A stretch of DNA of 13,911 nt, taken from positions 1-13,911 of the forward strand of contig JAEZBU010000424.1 in the NCBI GenBank assembly GCA_023426855.1. The letters are read 5' to 3'. This document shows, piece by piece, positions 7,389-13,840 of this stretch (the first letter of the stretch is position 1; the number at the start of each line of letters is the position of its first letter). A program made the translations under genes and the position numbers. The notes beneath the pieces are model-generated. The model saw nothing but the letters and a program-made list of their open reading frames with translations. It made no database searches and was not told the DNA's origin. Origin of the DNA: Pseudomonadota bacterium (lineage in GTDB: Bacteria > Pseudomonadota > Alphaproteobacteria > Rhizobiales > Hyphomicrobiaceae).

Positions 7389-8246
7389 CTAAAGCTGCGT
7401 ACTTGTGAGCCCCAGGCCGGTTGCAGCGGCGCGGACCAGCGACGGCCATTCCGAGCCGGACAATCCCCAGTTGAATTTCTCGTAAAGGAGCTGGCCGCGG
7501 TTGGCCGAGACTGTGAAGTCGTAGTCCGGCGCAGGACGAAAGCGCTCAATATCGACCGAGAACGGGATCAGGATATGTTGTTGGGATGCGTGCGCCGCCA
7601 TCATGCTGCGCTTGAGCGCAACCTGGTCCGCGGAGAGCTTGATTGGAACCTCGGCCGAGTGGCACTGCGAAATGAAGCTTTGTCTCAACATTTCGCCATT
7701 CTCGCCCTCGCGATAGTAGGGCATCTCGACGATCAGGATATCGCGACCGCTGTTGCGCAGGAGCTGGGCAGCAGCATGGACGGCGAAGGCGGTCGCGTCA
7801 TGGTCGGGATGACCACCCTCATAGGCGTGCGTAAAAAGCACCCTCAGCCCGCGCGATTCTACGAGGGCGATCAATAAATGCGTGACCTCCGCCAGTCGGC
7901 GCACAACCTGCTGATCGGGAATGTCGAGCCTTATCTGGTTTTCCGGGGCGACGCCGGCGATCGCAACCGCCTCGTTCAACTCGCGGCGACGCGCGTCGGC
8001 GTAATCCGCTGCCGTCGCGAAGCCGAGCGCGCGGGCATCCTCCAGGTTCGTCGGGGCGCCGTCGGTCACCATGATCAGGCTGGCACCCTGCCAACGCGAC
8101 AGCATGGCGCCGCAGCCGATGGTTTCGTCATCCGGATGCGCGACGACGATACCCACGTCGGTGGCGGAAATCGGCGTTGAGCCTGCGGCGAGCAGGACCG
8201 CAAGGCGCGCCTGAGCATCCTGGGAAACTAAGGGGCGTAGCGGCAT
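7389..8246 (-). CDS. PIG-L family zinc-dependent deacetylase
   Basis: 285-residue protein of the PIG-L/LmbE family, which removes N-acetyl groups from N-acetylglucosamine conjugates and related sugars (MshB, BshB and the eukaryotic GPI enzyme are members). Both motifs are intact: AHPDDE at 36-41 (His37 and Asp40 as zinc ligands, Asp39 as base, by analogy with MshB) and GGHPDHD at 144-150 (His146 as acid, His149 as zinc ligand). No signal peptide, so cytosolic. The frame is open upstream to 8552, but that part lies inside the phosphatase gene. I chose the ATG at 8246, 17 bases after the phosphatase stop, where the family-like sequence begins (MPLRPLVSQ). It is probably co-transcribed with the phosphatase. 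The natural substrate is unknown. Confidence 0.9.
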   Translation of the reverse strand: MPLRPLVSQDAQARLAVLLAAGSTPISATDVGIVVAHPDDETIGCGAMLSRWQGASLIMVTDGAPTNLEDARALGFATAADYADARRRELNEAVAIAGVAPENQIRLDIPDQQVVRRLAEVTHLLIALVESRGLRVLFTHAYEGGHPDHDATAFAVHAAAQLLRNSGRDILIVEMPYYREGENGEMLRQSFISQCHSAEVPIKLSADQVALKRSMMAAHASQQHILIPFSVDIERFRPAPDYDFTVSANRGQLLYEKFNWGLSGSEWPSLVRAAATGLGLTSTQL

Positions 8247-8263
8247 GGATTTCTGTCCCGCGA

Positions 8264-8947
8264 TCAGTGCTGTTGTTCGGCCGCCATCAACTCCGCGCCG
8301 TGCCGTGTGACGCTCAGCATCACCACCGAGGCCGGCGCAATCTCGACCGAGACGAAATCGTCGATAGATAGTCCGCGGCAATGCATCAGCACGGTTTGCA
8401 GCACCTCGCCATGGCTGACCAGCACGACCCGGCGGCCGGGATGCGTGGCATGCACGCGGCCAAGGTGGCGCAGGATGCGCGCGCGCACGTCGGCGAGGCT
8501 CTCGCCATCCGGCGGCTGGCAGAGGCTGCGCAGGATGTTCCAACGCCGCCATGCCGGATTGCGTGACAGCGTCTTGAAGCTCAGTCCGGTCCAGGCGCCG
8601 AAATCCATCCCGTCCAGCCCGAAGTTGATGTCCAGCGGCACGCGGGCGGTATCAGCGATGATCTGCGCGGTTTCCAGGCTCTGCTGGCGCGGGCTCGACT
8701 GCACGCGAGAGATGCCGCGGCCGACAAGCTGTTCTGCCAGTTGCTGGGCTTCGGCGAGCCCCGGATCATTGAGGCTGACACCGGGAAGACGGCCGAGCAG
8801 CATCTTGCCCAGCATGTTGTGGCTGGCATGCCGCACCAATATCACTTCGGTCGGCAGACGCGAGACCGTCGCGCGGCGCAACAATCGTCCGTTGCGCGCG
8901 CGGGCCAGTGAGCGTGCCCGTGGCGGAGGCAGGGTCATCGAACTCAT
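8264..8947 (-). CDS. Histidine phosphatase (phosphoglycerate-mutase-like) family protein
   Basis: 227-residue member of the histidine phosphatase superfamily, acting through a phosphohistidine intermediate on small phosphorylated metabolites. Visible active-site parts: LVRHAS (Arg39, catalytic His40), SSPRQQS (Arg87), and VSHGE (second His179). The segment that usually supplies the acid glutamate (L-x-E-x-x-F/Y-G) reads LDGMDFG at 111-117, so glycine replaces Glu113. Asp112 or Asp115 might substitute. The C-terminal GLSIDDFVSVEIAPASVV pattern resembles, from memory, actinobacterial family members encoded near mycothiol genes. The first 30 residues are basic and outside the domain. A second ATG three codons in (8938) is possible. 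First gene of its operon, divergent from nuoA. Exact substrate unknown. Confidence 0.87.
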   Translation of the reverse strand: MSSMTLPPPRARSLARARNGRLLRRATVSRLPTEVILVRHASHNMLGKMLLGRLPGVSLNDPGLAEAQQLAEQLVGRGISRVQSSPRQQSLETAQIIADTARVPLDINFGLDGMDFGAWTGLSFKTLSRNPAWRRWNILRSLCQPPDGESLADVRARILRHLGRVHATHPGRRVVLVSHGEVLQTVLMHCRGLSIDDFVSVEIAPASVVMLSVTRHGAELMAAEQQH

Positions 8948-9274
8948 TGTGGGCTCCTTGTCGGCGGCCGACGCGGACCGCTGCTGTCGGGTGCGTCTTA
9001 AGAACCTGCTGACAGAGCAGGTAATTCAGCGATTGATGGTTCGGCGAACGCGACAGCTTGTGGCGGGTTCCAGCAGTGCGCGGGTCGTTCCACGAAAGCA
9101 GCCGACATGGTTGCTGCCGGGAGGTGGCGGGACGGCTGCGGCTATCGGCCCGCGTCGCAACTGCGTGAGCAATCGCCATTTCAAGTGCGATATGGTTGCG
9201 CGTTCGTCGCGGCTGCGTTACGAGCGTGCTTCGGGCGGTTCGCCAGAACGGTTCTAACCAGGACACGCTACACT
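8948..9274. other. Divergent intergenic region upstream of the phosphatase gene and nuoA
   Basis: 327 bases separate two divergent operons, so promoters for both should lie here. I see no convincing gene; the frame open from 9107 into nuoA lacks NuoA-like residues before the chosen start. A weak plus-strand promoter candidate is TTGCGC (9196-9201) with TTACGA (9218-9223), spacer 16. The clearest structure is the palindrome at 9004-9022. Confidence 0.5.
9004..9022. repeat. Seven-base perfect palindrome in the divergent promoter region
   Basis: ACCTGCT (9004-9010) and AGCAGGT (9016-9022) are exact complements around GACAG. Its position between two divergent operons fits a regulator-binding site, about 57 bases upstream of the phosphatase gene. 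No T-run is present. Confidence 0.4.
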
Positions 9275-9640
9275 ATGAGCCCGCTATTGCTGGACTACCT
9301 GCCGCTCGCGGTGTTCCTCGGAGTCGCGCTGTTCATTGGCGTGGCTTTGATGGTCGCGCCGTTTCTGGTCGCGGTTCGCAATCCGGATCCGGAGAAGGTG
9401 TCGGCCTACGAATGCGGTTTCAACGCGTTCGATGATGCCCGCATGAAGTTCGACGTGCGCTTCTATCTGGTCTCGATCCTCTTCATCATCTTCGATCTCG
9501 AAGTCGCCTTCCTGTTCCCGTGGGCCGTGGCCTTCGGTGATATCGGCGCATTCGGCTTCTGGTCGATGGTCGCGTTCCTGGGCGTGCTGACGGTGGGCTT
9601 CATCTACGAATGGAAAAAGGGAGCCCTGGAATGGGATTGA
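9275..9640 (+). CDS. nuoA: NADH-quinone oxidoreductase subunit A
   Basis: 121-residue membrane subunit of respiratory complex I, part of the proton-pumping arm next to the quinone channel. Three transmembrane helices are evident (about 8-33, 62-84, 90-111). The conserved loop has YECGF (Cys47) and the second helix carries KFDVRFYLVSILFIIFDLEV with acidic residues Asp74 and Glu76 that match the conserved pair of the family. I start at the ATG at 9275, where the typical short N-terminus begins (MSPLLLDYLPLAV). AGGA (9260-9263) lies eleven bases upstream. The upstream in-frame extension to 9107 is not NuoA-like. The stop overlaps the start of nuoB by ten bases. First gene of the complex I operon here. 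Confidence 0.96.
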   Translation: MSPLLLDYLPLAVFLGVALFIGVALMVAPFLVAVRNPDPEKVSAYECGFNAFDDARMKFDVRFYLVSILFIIFDLEVAFLFPWAVAFGDIGAFGFWSMVAFLGVLTVGFIYEWKKGALEWD

Positions 9641-10206
9641 TCCTCCCCGGCAATCCGGTGTTCGACAAGGTGCGCGAAGGGGCTGGCGCAGGCGCCGCCG
9701 TCGCCAAGCCGAACGATCCCTATTTCGAGACCATCTCGAATGAGCTGGCAGACAAGGGTTTCATCGTCACCGCTACCGACGACCTCATCAACTGGGCGCG
9801 CACTGGCTCGCTGATGTGGATGACGTTCGGTCTCGCCTGCTGCGCGGTCGAGATGATGCAGGTGTCGATGCCGCGCTGGGACGTGGAGCGTTTCGGCTTC
9901 GCGCCGCGTGCCTCTCCGCGTCAGTCCGACGTGATGATCGTGGCGGGCACGCTGACCAACAAGATGGCCCCGGCGCTGCGCAAGGTCTACGACCAGATGC
10001 CGGAGCCGCGCTACGTCATTTCCATGGGGAGCTGCGCCAACGGCGGCGGCTACTACCACTATTCCTACGCTGTGGTGCGCGGCTGCGATCGCATTGTCCC
10101 GGTCGACGTCTACGTGCCGGGTTGCCCGCCGACCGCCGAGGCTTTGCTGTACGGTGTGATGCTGCTGCAGAAGAAAATCCGGCGCACGGGCACGATCGAG
10201 CGCTGA
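9631..10206 (+). CDS. nuoB: NADH-quinone oxidoreductase subunit B
   Basis: 191-residue peripheral-arm subunit carrying the terminal 4Fe-4S cluster N2, which passes electrons to quinone. The four ligands are visible: the unusual tandem pair Cys70-Cys71 in FGLACCAVEMM, Cys135 in MGSCANGGG and Cys165 in VPGCPPTAEA. The body sequence from TGSLMWMTFG onward is highly typical, while the first 40 residues are the variable N-terminal extension seen in alphaproteobacteria. The ATG at 9631 is preferred over the in-frame ATG at 9610, because AAGGGAG (9617-9623) lies seven bases before it and it gives the usual length. It overlaps the last ten bases of nuoA, suggesting coupled translation. Confidence 0.96.
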   Translation: MGLILPGNPVFDKVREGAGAGAAVAKPNDPYFETISNELADKGFIVTATDDLINWARTGSLMWMTFGLACCAVEMMQVSMPRWDVERFGFAPRASPRQSDVMIVAGTLTNKMAPALRKVYDQMPEPRYVISMGSCANGGGYYHYSYAVVRGCDRIVPVDVYVPGCPPTAEALLYGVMLLQKKIRRTGTIER

Positions 10207-10243
10207 AGGCTGCAGTCGGGTCGCAAGGGGAGAATGAAGCAGA

Positions 10244-10852
10244 ATGGCCGCTGAGAACGAATCGCTGCGTGAGCTTGGCGAGTATCTCGAGGCGAAGCTC
10301 GCAGCCACGCTGCTCCGCTGGCATTTGCGTCTCGGCGAGCTGACAATCCATGTCGCCCCGGCCGAGATCGTACCCGTGTTGAAGCTGCTGCGCGATGATG
10401 GCCGCTGCCGTTTCGAAATCCTGCTGGATATCTGCGGTGTGGACTGGCCGGCTCGCGAGAAGCGGTTCGACGTCGTCTATCACCTGCTGTCGCCGCGCCT
10501 CAGCCAGCGTATCCGCGTCAAGATCGAAACGGATGAAGACACGCCGGTCACCAGCGCCGTCGATGTGTTTCCTGCCGCCAACTGGTATGAGCGGGAAGCC
10601 TACGACATGTACGGCATCCTGTTCTCGGGCCATCCCGATCTGCGGCGGCTGCTGACCGACTATGGCTTCAATGGCTTCCCGCTGCGCAAGGATTTCCCGC
10701 TGACCGGCTACGTCGAGGTGCGCTACGACGACGAGCAGAAGCGGGTGGTCTACGAGCCTGTGAAGCTGACCCAGGAATTCCGCCGCTTCGATTTCGAAAG
10801 CCCGTGGGAGCAGGCCGGCCGCGTGCTGCCGGGCGATGAGAAGGCGAGTTAG
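10244..10852 (+). CDS. nuoC: NADH-quinone oxidoreductase subunit C
   Basis: 202-residue 30-kDa-type subunit of the complex I peripheral arm, with no cofactor; it pairs with NuoD near the quinone module. Recognised from NWYEREAYDMYGILFSGHPD and the following LLTDYGFNGFPLRKDFPLTG, the signature of the family, plus the C-terminal KLTQEFRRFDFESPWE. NuoC and NuoD are separate genes here, unlike the fused form of enterobacteria. AAGGGGAG (10225-10232) lies eleven bases before the ATG. A closer out-of-frame ATG at 10234 would encode only six codons. Normally nuoD follows within a short gap, but here a four-helix-bundle cassette intervenes directly after the stop. Confidence 0.96.
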   Translation: MAAENESLRELGEYLEAKLAATLLRWHLRLGELTIHVAPAEIVPVLKLLRDDGRCRFEILLDICGVDWPAREKRFDVVYHLLSPRLSQRIRVKIETDEDTPVTSAVDVFPAANWYEREAYDMYGILFSGHPDLRRLLTDYGFNGFPLRKDFPLTGYVEVRYDDEQKRVVYEPVKLTQEFRRFDFESPWEQAGRVLPGDEKAS

Positions 10853-10856
10853 TGAA

Positions 10857-10898
10857 GGGAATTGGGAGTAGGGAGTAGGCAATAGGGAGTGGGGAACG
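10857..10898 (+). repeat. Upstream heptad array (six G-rich units)
   Basis: Six consecutive seven-base units begin at 10857, 10864, 10871, 10878, 10885 and 10892: GGGAATT, GGGAGTA, GGGAGTA, GGCAATA, GGGAGTG, GGGAACG. The exact seven-base phase of the G-runs shows a tandem array, four bases after the nuoC stop. Its last units provide the purine-rich ribosome site of the four-helix gene, and the run has G-quadruplex potential. Confidence 0.85.
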
Positions 10899-10899
10899 C

Positions 10900-11286
10900 G
10901 TGGCGGGGCCGGTGGTCGTTTCGTATCGGGACCTCGTCGTATGGCAGCGGAGCATGGATCTTGCCGAAAGCTGCTATCGCATAACGGCAACCTTTCCCCG
11001 CGAAGAGATATATGGCCTGACATCCCAAATTCGCCGCGCTGCCGTTTCAGTGCCGTCGAATATTGCCGAGGGAAACGGACGAGAGAATACCGGCGCTTAC
11101 ATACAATTCTTGCGCGTGGCACAAGGATCGCTCAAGGAACTCGAGACGCAATTGCTTCTGGCTGGACGCATCGGCATCGCTGCAGAAGACCGATCCCGGC
11201 CGCTACTGAATGAATGTGAGGAGATCGGGAAGATGCTGAGGTCGCTTATTCGCTCCCTGCAGTCCAAAATCAGGCACGAGGCCTAG
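10900..11286 (+). CDS. Four-helix-bundle protein, S23/23S-rRNA intervening-sequence family
   Basis: 128-residue protein of the four-helix-bundle family first known from ORFs in 23S rRNA intervening sequences (and related to the Avd accessory protein of diversity-generating retroelements). Typical landmarks in order: SYRDLVVWQRSMDLAE (8-23), FPREEIYGLTSQIRRAAVSV (32-51), PSNIAEGNGR (52-61) and FLRVAQGSLKELETQLLLA (70-88). Members form basic pentamers and may bind nucleic acid; no enzymatic function is established. It starts with GTG at 10900, with GGGGA (10891-10895) from the flanking heptad array as ribosome site. Codons such as ATA, GGA, CAA and AAT are commoner than in the nuo genes, a sign of separate origin. 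No rRNA is nearby, so this is a free-standing copy. Confidence 0.9.
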   Translation: MAGPVVVSYRDLVVWQRSMDLAESCYRITATFPREEIYGLTSQIRRAAVSVPSNIAEGNGRENTGAYIQFLRVAQGSLKELETQLLLAGRIGIAAEDRSRPLLNECEEIGKMLRSLIRSLQSKIRHEA

Positions 11287-11289
11287 CAC

Positions 11290-11317
11290 TACTCCCCATT
11301 CCCTACTCCCTATATCC
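11290..11317 (-). repeat. Downstream heptad array (four C-rich units on the plus strand)
   Basis: Four seven-base units, TACTCCC, CATTCCC, TACTCCC, TATATCC, start at 11290, 11297, 11304 and 11311, three bases after the cassette gene's stop. They are the reverse complement of the upstream array's motif. The array ends twelve bases before the nuoD ATG. Confidence 0.85.
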
Positions 11318-11329
11318 TGGACTTAGCCA

Positions 11330-12520
11330 ATGGCCGAAACCGACATCCGCCCCTTCACTATCAACTTCGGACCTCAGCATCCGGCGGCGCATGGCGTGTT
11401 GCGCCTCGTGCTGGAGCTCGACGGCGAGATCGTGGAGCGGGTCGATCCGCATATTGGCCTGCTGCATCGCGGCACCGAGAAGCTGCTTGAAACCCGCACG
11501 TATCTTCAGGATATCGGCTACTTCGACCGCCTCGACTACGTTGCGCCGATGAATCAGGAGCACGCGTTCTGCCTCGCGGTGGAGCGTTTGCTGGGTATCG
11601 AAGTTCCGCGCCGCGCGCAGCTTATCCGCGTGCTTTACTCAGAAATCGGCCGCCTGCTGTCGCACCTGCTCAACGTCACGACGCAAGCGATGGACGTCGG
11701 CGCGCTGACCCCGCCGCTGTGGGGCTTTGAAGAGCGCGAAAAGCTGATGGTGTTTTACGAGCGCGCCTCGGGCAGCCGTATGCACGCCAAGTATTTCCGC
11801 TTCGGCGGCGTGCACCAGGATCTGCCGCCGGAACTCATCGCCGACATCGCCCAGTTCTGCGAGACGCATCCCAAGGTTCTCGACGACATCCACAACCTCG
11901 TCATGGAGAACCGCATCTTCAAACAGCGCAACGTCGATATCGGCGTCGTGTCGCTGGATGAGTGCATGGAGTGGGGCTTCACCGGCGTCATGCTGCGCGG
12001 CTCCGGCGCCGTCTGGGATCTGCGCAAAGCCGAACCGTACGAGTGCTATTCCGAGATGGATTTCGATATCCCGGTCGGCAAGAACGGCGACAACTACGAC
12101 CGCGCGCTGCTCCGCATGGAAGAGATGCGCCAGTCCGTCCGCATCATGAAGCAGTGCTGCGAGAAGTTGATGGCGCCGGAGGGCCAAGGCCCCCATGTCG
12201 CCAGCGATCTCAAGGTGGTGCCGCCGAAGCGGGGCGAGATGAAGCGCTCGATGGAAGCGCTGATCCATCACTTCAAGCTTTACACCGAGGGCGTTCACGT
12301 GCCCGAGGGCGAGGTTTATGCCTGCGTCGAGGCGCCGAAGGGCGAGTTCGGCGTGTATCTGGTGGCCGACGGCTCGAACAAGCCATATCGCTGCAAGATC
12401 CGCGCGCCGGGCTTCCCGCATCTGCAGGCCATGGACTTCATGAATAAGGGTTACATGCTGGCCGACGTGTCGGCGATCCTGGGTTCGCTGGACATCGTGT
12501 TCGGAGAGATCGACCGCTAG
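11330..12520 (+). CDS. nuoD: NADH-quinone oxidoreductase subunit D
   Basis: 396-residue 49-kDa-type subunit, related to hydrogenase large subunits, which with NuoB forms the quinone-binding site of complex I. HPAAHG (17-22) carries the conserved His21 of the quinone loop, and FDRLDYVAPM (65-74) carries the conserved quinone-contact tyrosine (Tyr70), by analogy with the Thermus enzyme. The sequence ends in the family-typical DIVFGEIDR. Length is normal and the frame intact. The ribosome site is poor: only GGA at 11319-11321, eight bases before the ATG, since the space is taken up by the cassette's downstream array. Translation may depend on coupling to, or readthrough from, the inserted gene. 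Confidence 0.97.
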   Translation: MAETDIRPFTINFGPQHPAAHGVLRLVLELDGEIVERVDPHIGLLHRGTEKLLETRTYLQDIGYFDRLDYVAPMNQEHAFCLAVERLLGIEVPRRAQLIRVLYSEIGRLLSHLLNVTTQAMDVGALTPPLWGFEEREKLMVFYERASGSRMHAKYFRFGGVHQDLPPELIADIAQFCETHPKVLDDIHNLVMENRIFKQRNVDIGVVSLDECMEWGFTGVMLRGSGAVWDLRKAEPYECYSEMDFDIPVGKNGDNYDRALLRMEEMRQSVRIMKQCCEKLMAPEGQGPHVASDLKVVPPKRGEMKRSMEALIHHFKLYTEGVHVPEGEVYACVEAPKGEFGVYLVADGSNKPYRCKIRAPGFPHLQAMDFMNKGYMLADVSAILGSLDIVFGEIDR

Positions 12521-12562
12521 TTCGAGGGCTTGGTTCACGGATCGCGTTGATGGAGGGCCACC

Positions 12563-12970
12563 GTGGCACAGCGCGAGAAGGAGCAGGTTGCCAGAGTCGT
12601 GTTCTGGCTGGCGATTGCGACCGGCGTGGTGCTGACGCTGATCGGCATTCGGTTTCTTGTTTCGCCCGGTCTGGCGGCGTTCTTCTTCGGGATCGACAAG
12701 CAGTCCCCTGGATTTGCGCCGCACGCCGCGATCGGGTTGCGCGATCTCTGGCTCGGGTTGCTGCTGGTCGCTTTTGCGGTGTTGCGTGACTGGCGCGCCG
12801 TCGCGCTGTGGTTGGGGCTGGCGACGCTGGTGTGCTTTGGTGATTCGCTGATCGCGGCGACATCGAGCGGACGCTGGTGGGCGGTAGTTTTCCACGCCGG
12901 CTCGGGTGTGTTCTGCGCCGTCGTCGGGTGGACCGCGTGGCGGCTTGCGGGCCGTCAAAGAAGTGTTTGA
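12563..12970 (+). CDS. Small membrane protein, DUF4267-like
   Basis: 135-residue protein with four hydrophobic segments (about 12-32, 50-72, 78-97 and 105-127) separated by short charged loops. The middle segment FAPHAAIGLRDLWLGLLLVAFA resembles DUF4267 proteins, whose function is unknown. It uses a GTG start at 12563, with a strong GGAGGG (12552-12557) five bases upstream. It lies in the same direction between nuoD and nuoE, with 42 bases before it and 229 after, so it is probably transcribed with the complex I genes. It is not one of the fourteen core Nuo subunits. An inserted passenger gene or an accessory membrane factor are both possible. Confidence 0.8.
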   Translation: MAQREKEQVARVVFWLAIATGVVLTLIGIRFLVSPGLAAFFFGIDKQSPGFAPHAAIGLRDLWLGLLLVAFAVLRDWRAVALWLGLATLVCFGDSLIAATSSGRWWAVVFHAGSGVFCAVVGWTAWRLAGRQRSV

Positions 12971-13140
12971 AGGCTTTGATGTGGCGCTTGTGTCTGGTTG
13001 AAGCGTCAATAAGGTGCAGCATATCGTCAAAGCGTTCTAAGTTGGCTTGCGGCGGCGACTTCGCTGCTGCATAAGTGCGTCGATTGCGGGTGGGGGCAGG
13101 TCGCATCGCTGGGGAGCGCCGAGTGCTTTAGGCATCGGCA

Positions 13141-13166
13141 GTGCTGCCCTGTGAGCGCGGCAGCAC
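13141..13166. repeat. GC-rich perfect hairpin upstream of nuoE
   Basis: GTGCTGCC (13141-13148) and GGCAGCAC (13159-13166) pair perfectly around a ten-base loop, 33 bases before the nuoE ATG in the 229-base gap after the DUF4267 gene. No T-run follows. It could stabilise or separate transcript segments, or be a processing site. Confidence 0.45.
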
Positions 13167-13199
13167 CAATCCGCCGGACATTGTTGGAACCGATCTCTC

Positions 13200-13817
13200 A
13201 TGGGCGTTCGCCGACTCGATCCGAAGCAACCTGCCAGTTTCGCCTTCACGCCGGAAAACCTGGCCTGGGCCAAGGAAACCATCGCCAAGTATCCGGCTGG
13301 CAAGCAGGCTTCTGCCGTTATTCCGTTGTTGTGGCGTGCGCACGAGCAGCACGATAACTGGCTGCCGGAACCAGCGATCCGCTACGTCGCCGACATGCTC
13401 GATATGCCCTACATCCGGGTCTACGAGGTCGCGACCTTCTACACGATGTTCCAGCTCTCGCCGGTCGGCCGCAAGGCGCATGTTCAGGTGTGCGGAACCA
13501 CGCCCTGCATGCTGCGCGGCTCGGAAGACATTCGTGACGTGTGCAAGCGGCGCATCAACGCCGAACCGCATCATCTGTCGGAAGATGGCGATTTCTCCTG
13601 GGAAGAGGTCGAGTGCCTCGGCTCGTGCGCGAACGCGCCGATGGTGCAGATCGGCAAGGATACCTACGAAGACCTGACGCCGGAGCTGTTCGAGAAGGTG
13701 CTCGATGGCTTCGCGAAAGGTGAGCCGCCTAAGCCGGGGTCGCAGACGGGCCGTCAGGCCTCCTGCCCGGCCGGTGGTCCGACGACGTTGAAAACCCTCG
13801 CGCGTTCAAGCGACTGA
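13200..13817 (+). CDS. nuoE: NADH-quinone oxidoreductase subunit E
   Basis: 205-residue 24-kDa-type subunit of the NADH dehydrogenase module, carrying the 2Fe-2S cluster N1a. The four ligands are intact: Cys98 and Cys103 in VCGTTPCML (C-x4-C) and Cys139 and Cys143 in ECLGSCANAP (C-x3-C). The N-terminal half is the helical domain with YPAGKQASAVIPLLWRAHEQ. The C-terminal 35 residues are a Gly/Pro/Ser-rich tail typical of alphaproteobacterial NuoE. The ATG at 13200 gives the family's usual start; the upstream sequence lacks a strong Shine-Dalgarno site, so expression may be weaker or the gene may be read from a longer transcript. nuoF begins 23 bases after the stop. Confidence 0.96.
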   Translation: MGVRRLDPKQPASFAFTPENLAWAKETIAKYPAGKQASAVIPLLWRAHEQHDNWLPEPAIRYVADMLDMPYIRVYEVATFYTMFQLSPVGRKAHVQVCGTTPCMLRGSEDIRDVCKRRINAEPHHLSEDGDFSWEEVECLGSCANAPMVQIGKDTYEDLTPELFEKVLDGFAKGEPPKPGSQTGRQASCPAGGPTTLKTLARSSD

Positions 13818-13840
13818 GTACGATCGGGAAGGCTGGCGGA

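Larger units (their letters stand above)
10857..11317 (+). mobile_element. Putative four-helix-bundle cassette bounded by inverted heptad arrays
   Basis: The unit runs from the first upstream heptad to the last downstream heptad and contains one gene. The arrays are in opposite orientation: ATAGGGAGTGGGGAA (10882-10896) matches the reverse complement of the downstream array at 14 of 15 positions. The insert has about 56% G+C (hand count over 10921-11280), against about 67% in a sampled part of nuoD. No target-site duplication or transposase is evident, so mobility is inferred from structure, composition and location only. Confidence 0.45.

Noticed and set aside
8247..8552. N-terminal extension of the PIG-L deacetylase frame upstream of 8246
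   Set aside because: It lies entirely inside or against the phosphatase gene, is Arg/Pro/Ala-rich, and the family sequence starts only after the ATG at 8246.
9107..9274. Extension of nuoA to an upstream in-frame ATG
   Set aside because: The extra 56 residues do not resemble NuoA, and a ribosome site precedes the ATG at 9275.
10234..10254. Micro-ORF (ATG at 10234, six codons) overlapping the nuoC start
   Set aside because: The ATG is only one or two bases from the Shine-Dalgarno sequence, too close for efficient initiation; probably chance.
10900..11286. The four-helix gene as evidence for a split 23S rRNA
   Set aside because: There is no rRNA sequence in the window; the gene sits between two complex I genes.
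10857..11317. CRISPR-like or IS-element interpretation of the heptad arrays
   Set aside because: The units are seven bases long with no spacers, and no transposase gene or target duplication is visible.
11639..13030. 463-codon open frame on the minus strand across nuoD and the DUF4267-like gene
   Set aside because: Antisense to clearly recognised genes. Its composition (rich in His, Arg, Ala, Asp) is what high-G+C codons give when read backwards, and no family is recognisable.
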